A model generated the notes under the pieces. It worked only from the letters and a program-made list of their open reading frames with translations. It was not told the origin of the DNA and ran no database searches. This document shows, piece by piece, positions 1 to 6,936 of a DNA stretch of 8,644 bases. The DNA lies in assembly GCA_007129635.1 (NCBI GenBank), contig SKVE01000570.1, positions 1-8,644 of the forward strand, read 5' to 3'. How positions within the stretch are numbered: the stretch's first letter is position 1; each line of letters opens with the position of its first letter. This stretch comes from Planctomycetaceae bacterium. Lineage in GTDB: Bacteria > Planctomycetota > Planctomycetia > Pirellulales > Pirellulaceae. A program made the translations under genes and the position numbers.

Positions 1-188
1 ACAACGGGCCCTTGCTGGTCGAAGGCCCCATCACGCTGCTGGATGCTGAAGGCAACCCTTTTGCGTCAGATCCCACGAAGGTCGCAGTCGCCCTGTGCCG
101 ATGCGGCGCTTCCAGTAACCGTCCTTTCTGCGATGGTTCGCACAATCGCTGTGGATTTTCTTCGGCCGAACGAGCCCGTGGCCAATAG
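1..188 (+). CDS. CDGSH iron-sulfur domain protein, 3' partial
   Basis: The frame beginning at base 3 is open from the left edge and ends with TAG at 186-188, giving 61 visible C-terminal residues. It contains CRCGASSNRPFCDGSH (bases 96-143), which fits the CDGSH signature C-x-C-x2-S-x3-P-x-C-D-G-S-H exactly. The three Cys and one His are the known ligands of the 2Fe-2S cluster in mitoNEET-type proteins. The preceding NGPLLVEGPITLLDAEGN stretch is the usual lead-in of bacterial CDGSH proteins. Members are small cytosolic redox or cluster-transfer proteins, and the specific role here is unknown. The start lies outside the window, so a second CDGSH motif or an N-terminal partner domain cannot be excluded. 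The family call is secure. Confidence 0.88.
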   Translation, partial: NGPLLVEGPITLLDAEGNPFASDPTKVAVALCRCGASSNRPFCDGSHNRCGFSSAERARGQ

Positions 189-226
189 TCGACAAGTTAT
201 CCCCGATGCGATCGTCGCGGCGAAGG

Positions 227-283
227 CTGGGAAGTCCGGTAGCTGGCGCGATTTCTGGTTTTCGTGCTAGCAGCTCTTCCCAG
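227..283 (+). terminator. Possible stem-loop after the CDGSH gene
   Basis: CTGGGAAG (227-234) is complementary to CTTCCCAG (276-283). Inside it AGCTG (241-245) can pair with CAGCT (271-275), leaving a six-base bulge on one side. It lies 38 bases after the CDGSH stop codon. No T-run follows, so a terminator role is only a guess. Confidence 0.3.
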
Positions 284-332
284 GAACGTGCTCCTTGCTA
301 AGTTACGGCTTCATCGAACCCGTAGCAACGCG

Positions 333-338
333 AAAGGA
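333..338 (+). promoter_or_regulatory. Ribosome binding site that fixes the start of the next gene
   Basis: AAAGGA lies nine bases before the ATG at 348. The same frame is open back to an ATG at 264, but this well-placed Shine-Dalgarno site favours 348. The 28 extra residues would be basic and unlike the acidic protein that follows. Confidence 0.6.
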
Positions 339-347
339 TGCACCAGA

Positions 348-1169
348 ATGGAAGACCAGAATACCAGCCGATTGAGTGTTCTTACTGACGATCGTTTAGC
401 CGATACGCCTGACCAGCAGGAACAGGATACCACAGCCGGGCCGTTCGTGGGCCGTTGGAACCGGTTGATCAGCACGACGAATTGGGAGAAGGGCCAGATC
501 ATCGGCCAGTGGCGTCAGGCTTTGATCGAAGCAGGCGCAGAGTCCACCGAGTACTCTGACGAGACCTGGTCGCGACTTGTTGGCGGGGTGACCGGCCAGC
601 ATGTGCGGCGTCTGCGTCGAGTTTTCGAGCGATTCGGCCAGCAATACCAACAATACGAGGGGCTTTACTGGAGTCACTTCCACGCGGCCTTGGATTGGGA
701 TGATGCCGAATTGTGGTTGGAAGGGGCCCTCCAATCCGGATGGTCGATTTCTCAGATGCGTCGTCAACGTTGGGAATCCATGGGCGCTTTGCCGGACGAA
801 AAGCCCAACGACCGCGACATCGTGGCGGCCGAGACCGACGAGGACTGTGATCCGCGGTACGATCGAGACCAAGCGGAATCGGGGCCCTTGCCGGAAGGTC
901 CCGATTTTGGTGAGGAAGAGGGACAGGCCTCGAAAGACGACATCGACTTGGCTCAATCGTCGGCCGCAGCGACGGACGAAGATGTCCAACTGGTGCGACC
1001 CTTCGAAGATTTGGCCGAGTTGCCAGCAGATCTTGCGGAAGCGTTCGAGAGCTTCAAGCTGGCCATTCTGCGACACAAGACCGATAACTGGCGTCAAATT
1101 CCTCGGCAGGATGTCCTAGCGTCACTGGATGCATTGAAAGAGTTGGTCGTCGCGCCGTCGTTGGACTAA
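348..1169 (+). CDS. Hypothetical protein, possibly DNA-binding, with acidic linker
   Basis: This gene encodes 273 residues and I cannot assign it to a named family. Residues 1-30 are polar and probably disordered. Residues 45-145 look helical and rich in Trp and Arg: a stretch around 73-97 (WSRLVGG...HVRRLRRVFERFG) could form a helix-turn-helix-like bundle. It is followed by a SHFHAAL...WLEGALQSGWSISQMRRQ segment at 109-140. That pattern (SH, then a WL-x2-A-x4-WS-x3-MR motif) resembles helical segments in some ParB- or DUF3102-like DNA-binding proteins, which is inference only. Residues 148-222 form an acidic, low-complexity linker. Residues 223-270 form a conserved-looking C-terminal helical block ending DALKELVV. 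There is no signal peptide or membrane segment, so it is probably cytoplasmic. The start is set by AAAGGA nine bases upstream, and the stop is followed almost at once by a hairpin. Confidence 0.72.
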   Translation: MEDQNTSRLSVLTDDRLADTPDQQEQDTTAGPFVGRWNRLISTTNWEKGQIIGQWRQALIEAGAESTEYSDETWSRLVGGVTGQHVRRLRRVFERFGQQYQQYEGLYWSHFHAALDWDDAELWLEGALQSGWSISQMRRQRWESMGALPDEKPNDRDIVAAETDEDCDPRYDRDQAESGPLPEGPDFGEEEGQASKDDIDLAQSSAAATDEDVQLVRPFEDLAELPADLAEAFESFKLAILRHKTDNWRQIPRQDVLASLDALKELVVAPSLD

Positions 1170-1173
1170 GCTC

Positions 1174-1204
1174 TGTCAGAAAACATGAGCCGCATTTTCT
1201 GACA
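1174..1204 (+). terminator. Hairpin terminator after the hypothetical gene
   Basis: TGTCAGAAAA (1174-1183) and TTTTCTGACA (1195-1204) form a perfect 10-bp stem with an 11-base loop. It starts five bases after the stop codon at 1169. The T-run lies inside the 3' arm rather than after it, so this is a plausible but non-canonical intrinsic terminator. Confidence 0.5.
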
Positions 1205-1222
1205 ACATCTGATCATCCAAGA

Positions 1223-1295
1223 AAAGCACAACAGGTCGGCTGGAAACCGGTGCCCTCTCCCTTCACCAGTTTCCGCCGACCTGAGGCTGTGCTTT
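1223..1295 (-). terminator. Compound hairpin with U-rich exit on the minus strand
   Basis: Nested pairing blocks are AAAGCACA (1223-1230) with TGTGCTTT (1288-1295), CAGGTCGGC (1232-1240) with GCCGACCTG (1275-1283), GGAAAC (1242-1247) with GTTTCC (1269-1274), and GGTG (1249-1252) with CACC (1264-1267). Interruptions are small: one base against four (1231 versus 1284-1287), a bulged T1241 and a 1248/1268 mismatch. That mismatch is C-A in plus-strand RNA but a G-U wobble in minus-strand RNA. On the minus strand the structure leads into TTTTCTT. Both points favour a leftward transcript, for example a distal terminator for gyrA. A structured RNA or repeat element is the alternative. Confidence 0.5.
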
Positions 1296-1695
1296 GTCTG
1301 AGCCCTCCGATTCAATGCCTCCGATTTACAAGGTTAAGTTACCACCTTGACACCCTCTTCTCTGTGTTGAAGTCAGGTGTCCCGTCTGAGTACGGTTTTT
1401 CTATTTGCAAGTGCCGCGCCAACCCTGAAAAAAAGTTACATCGGCCACGCGATTCTGCTCGCAAATCCTTGGGAAATCATGACTTCGGTTTCCTGAAAAA
1501 TCCCGGTCAAAACCCTCAAGGTCTGCACCCTGCTTAAGTGATGGGCAGCGCTGTTGAAAATCTGGCAGTCCGCAGTGTTCAAATCGGATCGCTGGTCAAG
1601 GCCGGGTCGACCAAGGTAGCCTTGCTCGTCGTGAAAGCAGGCTACGAAAACGGGCGCAAGCATCTTGGCCTTGACAGGCACAAATTGAACACCCA

Positions 1696-1763
1696 GGTCG
1701 GGGGTCGTTTTTGGCAACGACCAAACCGATGGCAACGAGCTTTCCCGAAAACGACTCCCGACC
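1696..1763. repeat. Large stem-loop just downstream of gyrA
   Basis: GGTCGGGGGTCGTTTT (1696-1711) pairs with AAAACGACTCCCGACC (1748-1763) over 16 positions. The only imperfection is 1703/1756, which is a G-U wobble in plus-strand RNA and a C-A mismatch in minus-strand RNA. The 36-base loop carries a direct repeat. No T-run follows on either strand, so it is not a textbook terminator. It begins 40 bases past the gyrA stop codon. Confidence 0.55.
1712..1738. repeat. Nine-base direct repeat inside the stem-loop
   Basis: TGGCAACGA occurs at 1712-1720 and again at 1730-1738, nine bases apart. The first copy can also form a competing hairpin, GGTCGTT (1703-1709) with AACGACC (1716-1722), which would exclude the larger 16-bp stem. 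Confidence 0.5.
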
Positions 1764-1802
1764 CCTTCTGCCGATTCCACCAAGAGAGACCTGGCTGGTT
1801 GC

Positions 1803-4580
1803 TTACCCGGTCACGTCGGGGGCGATCTCGGGGGCGATCTCGGCTTCCTCGTCTGCGTCTTTGGGGACGCGGACGATGGCGGCCAGGCAGTCGCCTTCAT
1901 CCAGGCTCATGATCCGCACTCCCTGCGTATTGCGGCCGATGATGCTGATCTCGCCCGCCTTGATCCGCTGGATCTTCCCGCGCGAGGTCATCATCAGCAA
2001 TTCATCATCGCTGTTGACGCGCGCGATGCTGACGACTTTTCCATTGCGTGTGGTGGTTTTGATATCGCGGACCCCTTTGCCACCGCGTCGCTGAGTCCGG
2101 TAGCGGGTGCTGGACGAGGTTTCATCGCCGGAATCGGTGTCTTCGGCCGCGGTGTCCTCTGGTTCGGGCTGAACTGGCGTTTCATCGCCGTTGGGCAGAT
2201 CATCCCCCAGTTCCGTTTCTCCATCCCCTTCAGCGACCGTATTGGGTCCGAAGTTGGTACGTTTGCCGTAACCGTTTTCGCAGACCGTCAGCAGGGTAGC
2301 GTCCGGGTCGGCGACCACCATGCCGACCAATCCGTCCTTCTTTCGCAATCCGATCCCTTTGACACCGGAAGTATTCCTGCCCATGGACCGCGCGTCGGAT
2401 TCGTTGAATCGGATCGCCATGCCGTTGGCGGTGGCCAGAACGACTTCGTCGCCCGGCTTGGTCACCACGACGTCGACCAGTTCATCGTCTTCGCGCAGTT
2501 TGATCGCGATGATTCCGCCTTTCTTGGGACGGCTGTAGGCTTCCAGAGGCGTCTTTTTCACCAGGCCTTTGCGGGTCGCCATCATCAGGAAGTGCCCCGG
2601 CAGATCGAAATCCCGTACGGCTCGGCAATCTGCGATCGTTTCGCCTTCGCTCAACCGCAGCAAGTTCACGATGGCTCGGCCTTTGCTGTCGCGGCCTAAT
2701 TGCGGCAAGTCGTAGACCTTTTGCCAGTAGACTTTCCCCTGATTCGTGAAGAACAGCAGATAGGCGTGCGTGCTGGCGACAAACAGATGCTGGATCGGGT
2801 CCTCGTCTTCGGCTTGAGCGCCCCGGATCCCTTTGCCGCCGCGTCGTTGAGCCCGGTAGACGCTGGCTGGCGTGCGTTTGATGTAACCGCGATGGCTGAT
2901 CGACACGACCATGGTCTCTTCGGTGATCAGGTCTTCCAGGTTGATATTGCCCAGTTCTTCACCGGTAATTTCGGTGCGGCGGTCGTCGCCATGCTTGCGG
3001 CGGATCTCCTGCAGGTCCTCGCGGATGATGGCCATGATGTTCCGGTCATCCGACAGGATTCGCAGGTATTCGGTGATCTCCTCCAGCAGTTTGGCATGTT
3101 CGCCGGCCAATCGTTCCTGTTCCAGATTCACCAATTGTCCCAAGGTCATCTTCAGGATGGCCTCGGCCTGGACGGCGGTCAGCGTATACACGTCTGCCGC
3201 GCCGCGTTCCAGTTGGAATTGTTCGAAACCTTGGTCGCCCAGAGCACGAGCCATCATCGACGCCGGACACTCGACGCCCATCAAACCCACCTTGGCTGTC
3301 GCTTGCGTATCGGAACTCCGGATGATCCGGATGATCTCATCGATATTCGCCAACGCCAGCAATAATCCCTCGACGGTATGCTTTCGCCGCCGGGCTCGAG
3401 CCAGCAAGAACTGGGTGCGGCGGCGGATCACGGTGACTCGATGGCGGATGAATTCGGTCAGCATTTCTTTGAACGAACACAACCGCGGCTTGCCGTCGAC
3501 CAAGGCCAGCAGGATGATGGAAAACGTATCCTGCAGCGGGCTGAACTGGTACAACTGGTTCAGCACCACGTCCGGGTCCGCGTCTCGCTTGATGTCGATC
3601 GCGATCCGAACCGGTTCCTTCAGGTCGCTCAGATCCGTCACGCCCGAGATGCCCTTGATCCTGTCGCCATTGACCAACGCTCCGATCTTCTCCACGATCC
3701 GGTCGCGGAATTGCTGGAACGGGATCTCCGACACGACGATCTGATACCGATTCTTGGTCTTCTCCTTAATCTCCGCTCGTGCCCGAACGACGATGGTGCT
3801 GCGGCCCGTGTAGTAGCCCTGGCGGATTCCGGCGCGACCACAGATGATCCCACCCGTGGGAAAATCAGGGCCTTCGACGATCTCCAGCAACTCGTCCATC
3901 GAGACGCTCGGATCATCGATCACGCGGATCAAGGCGTCACAGACCTCGCGCAGATTATGCGGGGGAATCGAGGTGGCCATGCCCACCGCGATGCCCGACG
4001 ATCCGTTGACCAACAGGTTCGGAAACTTGGAAGGCAGCACCGTCGGCTCCAGGTTCCGCTCGTCATACGTCGGAATGTAGTCGACCGTATCCAGCTTCAA
4101 ATCGTCCAGCAAGGCCGCAGCGATCGGCGATAATCGTGCTTCGGTGTACCTCATCTGAGCTGCTGGAAGACCGGCGATCGAGCCGAAATTACCCTGCTTG
4201 TCGATCAGCACATGCCGCATATTCCACTCTTGAGCCATGCGGACCAAGGTCGGATAGATCACACTTTCACCGTGGGGGTGATAATTACCGCTGGTGTCAC
4301 CCGAAATCTTCGCGCACTTGATCCGCCCAGCACCCGGACCAAGATTCAGATCGTTCATCGCCACCAAAATGCGCCGCTGCGACGGCTTCAAGCCGTCCCG
4401 GACGTCCGGCAACGCCCGGCTGACAATGACGCTCATCGCATACGTCAGGTAGCTTTCCTTTAATTCATCCTCTATCGGGTGGTCTAAAATGCCTGTTTCA
4501 GCATTTTGAGGTTGATTGACATCCTGGTTCTCGGGGGATGGAATGTCGTCGCTCGGGGGTAATTCGTTAGCCAAGGGCAA
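1803..4580 (-). CDS. gyrA: DNA gyrase subunit A
   Basis: This is a complete 925-residue type IIA topoisomerase A subunit; with GyrB it introduces negative supercoils using ATP. Visible landmarks are [20 protein letters not shown] (47-66), the quinolone-region motif [11 protein letters not shown] (101-111), and the catalytic Tyr145 in [11 protein letters not shown]. Further on are [22 protein letters not shown] (188-209) and the tower/coiled-coil region up to about 540. The C-terminal pinwheel has a GyrA box QRRGGKG at 578-584, which marks gyrase rather than topoisomerase IV. The protein is longer than E. coli GyrA (875). The extra length is an N-terminal extension and an acidic insert at about 778-826. 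A second exact QRRGGKG lies at 830-836. The start is TTG at 4580, with an AGGA eight bases upstream; a second in-frame TTG at 4574 is an alternative. gyrB is not in the window. Confidence 0.97.
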   Translation of the reverse strand: MPLANELPPSDDIPSPENQDVNQPQNAETGILDHPIEDELKESYLTYAMSVIVSRALPDVRDGLKPSQRRILVAMNDLNLGPGAGRIKCAKISGDTSGNYHPHGESVIYPTLVRMAQEWNMRHVLIDKQGNFGSIAGLPAAQMRYTEARLSPIAAALLDDLKLDTVDYIPTYDERNLEPTVLPSKFPNLLVNGSSGIAVGMATSIPPHNLREVCDALIRVIDDPSVSMDELLEIVEGPDFPTGGIICGRAGIRQGYYTGRSTIVVRARAEIKEKTKNRYQIVVSEIPFQQFRDRIVEKIGALVNGDRIKGISGVTDLSDLKEPVRIAIDIKRDADPDVVLNQLYQFSPLQDTFSIILLALVDGKPRLCSFKEMLTEFIRHRVTVIRRRTQFLLARARRRKHTVEGLLLALANIDEIIRIIRSSDTQATAKVGLMGVECPASMMARALGDQGFEQFQLERGAADVYTLTAVQAEAILKMTLGQLVNLEQERLAGEHAKLLEEITEYLRILSDDRNIMAIIREDLQEIRRKHGDDRRTEITGEELGNINLEDLITEETMVVSISHRGYIKRTPASVYRAQRRGGKGIRGAQAEDEDPIQHLFVASTHAYLLFFTNQGKVYWQKVYDLPQLGRDSKGRAIVNLLRLSEGETIADCRAVRDFDLPGHFLMMATRKGLVKKTPLEAYSRPKKGGIIAIKLREDDELVDVVVTKPGDEVVLATANGMAIRFNESDARSMGRNTSGVKGIGLRKKDGLVGMVVADPDATLLTVCENGYGKRTNFGPNTVAEGDGETELGDDLPNGDETPVQPEPEDTAAEDTDSGDETSSSTRYRTQRRGGKGVRDIKTTTRNGKVVSIARVNSDDELLMMTSRGKIQRIKAGEISIIGRNTQGVRIMSLDEGDCLAAIVRVPKDADEEAEIAPEIAPDVTG
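1816..1843 (-). repeat. Twelve-base tandem repeat in the gyrA 3' end
   Basis: TCGGGGGCGATC occurs twice in tandem with a partial third copy. It is in frame and encodes EIAP-EIAP in the acidic C-terminal tail of GyrA. It looks like a recent slippage duplication that keeps the reading frame. Confidence 0.75.
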
Positions 4581-4583
4581 GGG

Positions 4584-4592
4584 TCCTTTCCT
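4584..4592 (-). promoter_or_regulatory. gyrA ribosome binding site supporting a TTG start
   Basis: On the minus strand AGGAAAGGA contains two overlapping AGGA choices. The distal one is eight bases before the TTG at 4580. The proximal one is nine bases before the TTG at 4574. No ATG in this frame lies between here and the conserved YAMSV region, so a TTG start is required for a full-length protein. Confidence 0.65.
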
Positions 4593-4680
4593 GCTGGATG
4601 GATCGGTGCCGGCAGATGGTCTTTCGCGATAGCAAGCCGCTGAAGCATCCTGCCGAGGTTCGATCTCTCAAATGGCCAAG

Positions 4681-4709
4681 ATTCTAGCAGTTTTGCGTCG
4701 GGACAACAA
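4681..4709 (-). promoter_or_regulatory. Predicted gyrA promoter
   Basis: On the minus strand there is TTGTTG (4709-4704), a 17-base spacer and TAGAAT (4686-4681). TGC directly before the -10 makes it an extended -10 element, which can compensate for the weak -35. The predicted leader before the TTG start is roughly 95 bases. Confidence 0.5.
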
Positions 4710-4910
4710 CGGCCCAATCCCGGCTTTCTCAAGTCGCAAGTGCTTATTTAACAGATGCTTACGGCATCCATCCCCCCGGCCATGCAGCCACGGGAGGCGA
4801 TCGAGTTCGTCGGTTCAAGAAGTGACTAGAATAGACGGGTTTCAAATTCCCAATAAGAGCCGTCTTTTTCTCGGCGGCAAGGCATCGTGAGGATGGGCCG
4901 GGCATATCGC

Positions 4911-4916
4911 TATAAT
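4911..4916 (+). promoter_or_regulatory. Predicted selB promoter -10 element
   Basis: The exact consensus TATAAT lies 52 bases before the selB start codon. The -35 position 17 bases upstream (4888-4893) does not resemble TTGACA and there is no TG extension. The promoter is therefore either weak, activator-dependent or a chance match. Confidence 0.4.
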
Positions 4917-4950
4917 CAAAGGGTTCTGGTGATGAAGATAGTTAACAACA

Positions 4951-4956
4951 AAGGAG
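4951..4956 (+). promoter_or_regulatory. selB ribosome binding site
   Basis: AAGGAG is followed after 12 bases by the ATG at 4969. The spacing is slightly long, but it supports this start. The protein begins directly with the G-domain beta strand expected for SelB. Confidence 0.55.
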
Positions 4957-4968
4957 ACGATAGGGCTG

Positions 4969-6885
4969 ATGACGATCGACTTGATCCTCGGTACCGCCGG
5001 ACACATCGATCACGGCAAAACGTCCTTGGTCGGCGCGTTGACGGGGGTGGATACCGACCGCTTGCCAGAGGAAAAACGACGGGGTATTACGATCGAATTG
5101 GGGTTCGCCGAACTGTTGCTGGACCCTTATCGGTTGGGGATCGTCGATGTGCCGGGCCACGAACGATTTGTGCGTAACATGTTGGCGGGCGCGACCGGGA
5201 TGGATCTGGCGCTGCTGGTCGTGTCGGCCGACGATTCGATTAAGCCGCAGACTCGCGAGCATCTGGACATCCTGCGTTTGCTGAATCTTGAGGCCGGGGT
5301 GATCGCGTTGACCAAGTGCGATCTGGTGGAACCGGATTGGCTGGAGCTGGTCGAGGAGGAGATCCGGGAGCTGGTGGCGGATACCTTTCTGGCCGATGCG
5401 CCCATCATCCGCACCAGTGTGGTCTCGGGCGAGGGCATCGACCGGTTGCGTCAGCACCTGCGGCAAGCCGCCGAACGGGTAGCCCGATCGCGGCGAGTCG
5501 ATCGTTTGACGGCCCCGTTTCGCATGGCCGTCGATCGCTGTTTTACGATCGCCGGGCATGGCACAGTCGTCACCGGCAGTGTCAGCAGCGGCAGTGCACA
5601 GGTGGGGGACGAATTGAGTATCCAGCCGATGGGGCGGCTGGTTCGCGTTCGCAGCCTGCAAAATCACGACCGTTCGGTCGATCGGGTCGAGCGTGGCCAG
5701 CGGGCTGCGATCAATCTGGTCGGGGTGCGTCACGACGAGATCCATCGCGGCCAGGAACTGGCATCGCCCGGGCACCTGGTGCCCAGCCGCCTGCTGACGG
5801 TCCGCTTGTCGTTGATCGACCAGTTGAGTCGGCCGCTGAAGCATCGGACTCGGGTGCGCGTCCACCTGGGAACGGCAGAATTGCTGGCAACCTTGCTGCT
5901 GTTGGATCGCGACGAGGCAGCTCCGGGCGAATCGGTGCCGGTCCAGCTCTTTTTGAGCCAGCCTGCCGTGGCCATTTGGGCGCAACCTCTGGTGGTCCGC
6001 ACGGAATCGCCCGTGTCGACCATCGGTGGAGGTCTGATCTTGAATCCCCATGCACAACGGTTGCGCAAGCCCGACGCTGAGATGTTGGGGATGGTGGAGG
6101 ATCTCGGGGCGGCTGACCCGGTACGTCGAGCGTCGGCCGCCTTGTTCTTCGCGGGATTGCGAGGTTGGCATCCCGACGATCTGGCTCGAACGGCCGGCAT
6201 CGACGAACCGGAAACCGTGGCGGCAAGCCTGCGCGATAGCGGCCAGTTGTGCGAAATCTGTCCGTCTGCGACTCGGACCATCCGTATCCACCAACGGGTG
6301 CTCCAGCGGCTGGGCGATCGGATGGAAACGCTGCTGCGCAGGCTGCATCAGCAAAATCCCTTGCGTTCGATGCTGGATCGCCATCAGGTTGCGGCGGCCT
6401 TTCGCTACCTTCCGGATATGGCATTGTTCGACGCCATCATCGACGATCTGCGCCGTGGCGGACGAGTGCGCGTGACAGGACGCGGGCTGGCGGTGACGGG
6501 CGAAGGACCAAAACTGTCGGCCAACGAGCGGAAACTGCTGGCGGAATTGATCGCCGTGTATCGCCAGGCAGGCATCGAATCGCCGACGGTCGACCAGTGC
6601 TGCAAGCAGGTTGCGCGGAACCAGCAATCGGTGCCGCAACTGATCGCCCTGGCCGCTGCGGACGGGGATCTGGTCGAGATCGCCAGTGACTATTACTTAC
6701 ACGCCGAGGTCGATGCCCAGTTGAAAGAGATGTTGCGTCAGCAGTTGGCCGATGGCTGCGGGTTGACGCTCAGCCAGATCCGGGAACTGCTGGGGACGAC
6801 TCGAAAATACGCGGTTCCGTACTGCGAATACCTGGACCGTACCGGGTTTACCCGCCGCGAAGGGGACGTACGATACCTGGCTTAA
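4969..6885 (+). CDS. selB: Selenocysteine-specific translation elongation factor SelB
   Basis: This 638-residue GTPase delivers selenocysteyl-tRNA to ribosomes paused at UGA codons that carry a SECIS hairpin. The G domain shows G1 GHIDHGKT (11-18), G2 RGITIE (38-43), G3 DVPGHERF (60-67), G4 TKCD (115-118) and a G5-like TSVVSGEG (149-156). EF-Tu-like beta-barrel domains II and III follow at about 180-355, with [10 protein letters not shown] at 196-205. The rest is a chain of winged helices. The last one, [23 protein letters not shown] (611-633), is the typical SECIS-binding module, which separates SelB from EF-Tu and other translational GTPases. Length matches the family (E. coli 614). It diverges from gyrA and is followed 51 bases later by a DUF62 gene. 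No selA, selC or selD is visible nearby. Confidence 0.95.
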   Translation: MTIDLILGTAGHIDHGKTSLVGALTGVDTDRLPEEKRRGITIELGFAELLLDPYRLGIVDVPGHERFVRNMLAGATGMDLALLVVSADDSIKPQTREHLDILRLLNLEAGVIALTKCDLVEPDWLELVEEEIRELVADTFLADAPIIRTSVVSGEGIDRLRQHLRQAAERVARSRRVDRLTAPFRMAVDRCFTIAGHGTVVTGSVSSGSAQVGDELSIQPMGRLVRVRSLQNHDRSVDRVERGQRAAINLVGVRHDEIHRGQELASPGHLVPSRLLTVRLSLIDQLSRPLKHRTRVRVHLGTAELLATLLLLDRDEAAPGESVPVQLFLSQPAVAIWAQPLVVRTESPVSTIGGGLILNPHAQRLRKPDAEMLGMVEDLGAADPVRRASAALFFAGLRGWHPDDLARTAGIDEPETVAASLRDSGQLCEICPSATRTIRIHQRVLQRLGDRMETLLRRLHQQNPLRSMLDRHQVAAAFRYLPDMALFDAIIDDLRRGGRVRVTGRGLAVTGEGPKLSANERKLLAELIAVYRQAGIESPTVDQCCKQVARNQQSVPQLIALAAADGDLVEIASDYYLHAEVDAQLKEMLRQQLADGCGLTLSQIRELLGTTRKYAVPYCEYLDRTGFTRREGDVRYLA

Positions 6886-6922
6886 TCCTTTGCCGAACAG
6901 TGCCCGACTAATTCTTGACGAG

Positions 6923-6927
6923 AAGGA
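6923..6927 (+). promoter_or_regulatory. Ribosome binding site of the SAM hydrolase gene
   Basis: AAGGA lies nine bases before the ATG at 6937. The 51-base gap after selB holds no clear terminator or promoter, which favours read-through from selB. Confidence 0.55.
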
Positions 6928-6936
6928 ATCGAATCC

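Larger units (their letters stand above)
1170..1802. other. Gene-less spacer rich in inverted repeats
   Basis: I find no convincing gene in these 633 bases. The open frames have poor starts, no ribosome binding sites and unrecognisable products. The stretch holds a hairpin at 1174-1204, a compound hairpin at 1223-1295, and small stems CAAGGT/ACCTTG (1329-1349) and GACACC/GGTGTC (1349-1381). It also holds a short CCGT/ACGG stem followed by TTTTT (1382-1400) and a large stem-loop at 1696-1763. It could hold the gyrA 3' untranslated region, terminators for both flanking genes, or an unannotated small RNA. Confidence 0.55.
4581..4968. other. Divergent intergenic region between gyrA and selB
   Basis: These 388 bases hold the control regions of both genes. 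Besides the two predicted promoters and ribosome binding sites I see only a small hairpin, GATGC (4754-4758) with GCATC (4764-4768), and a short direct repeat TGCTTA (4741-4746, 4757-4762). I found no tRNA-like cloverleaf and no convincing small gene. Confidence 0.6.

Noticed and set aside
1436..1783. Open frame of 115 codons on the minus strand just downstream of gyrA
   Set aside because: It needs a TTG start without a ribosome binding site, runs through the large stem-loop, and its product has no recognisable features.
4484..4732. Minus-strand frame of 82 codons across the gyrA leader
   Set aside because: It overlaps the predicted gyrA promoter and the gyrA start, and has no ribosome binding site or motif.
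4800..4850. GGTTCAA stretch that resembles a tRNA T-loop, considered as a selC candidate
   Set aside because: No matching acceptor stem, anticodon arm or long variable arm could be folded around it.
4942..6639. Very long minus-strand open frame opposite selB
   Set aside because: It lies antisense to an unmistakable SelB, has a composition typical of a shadow frame (rich in Gln, His, Arg and Pro), and shows no family motif.
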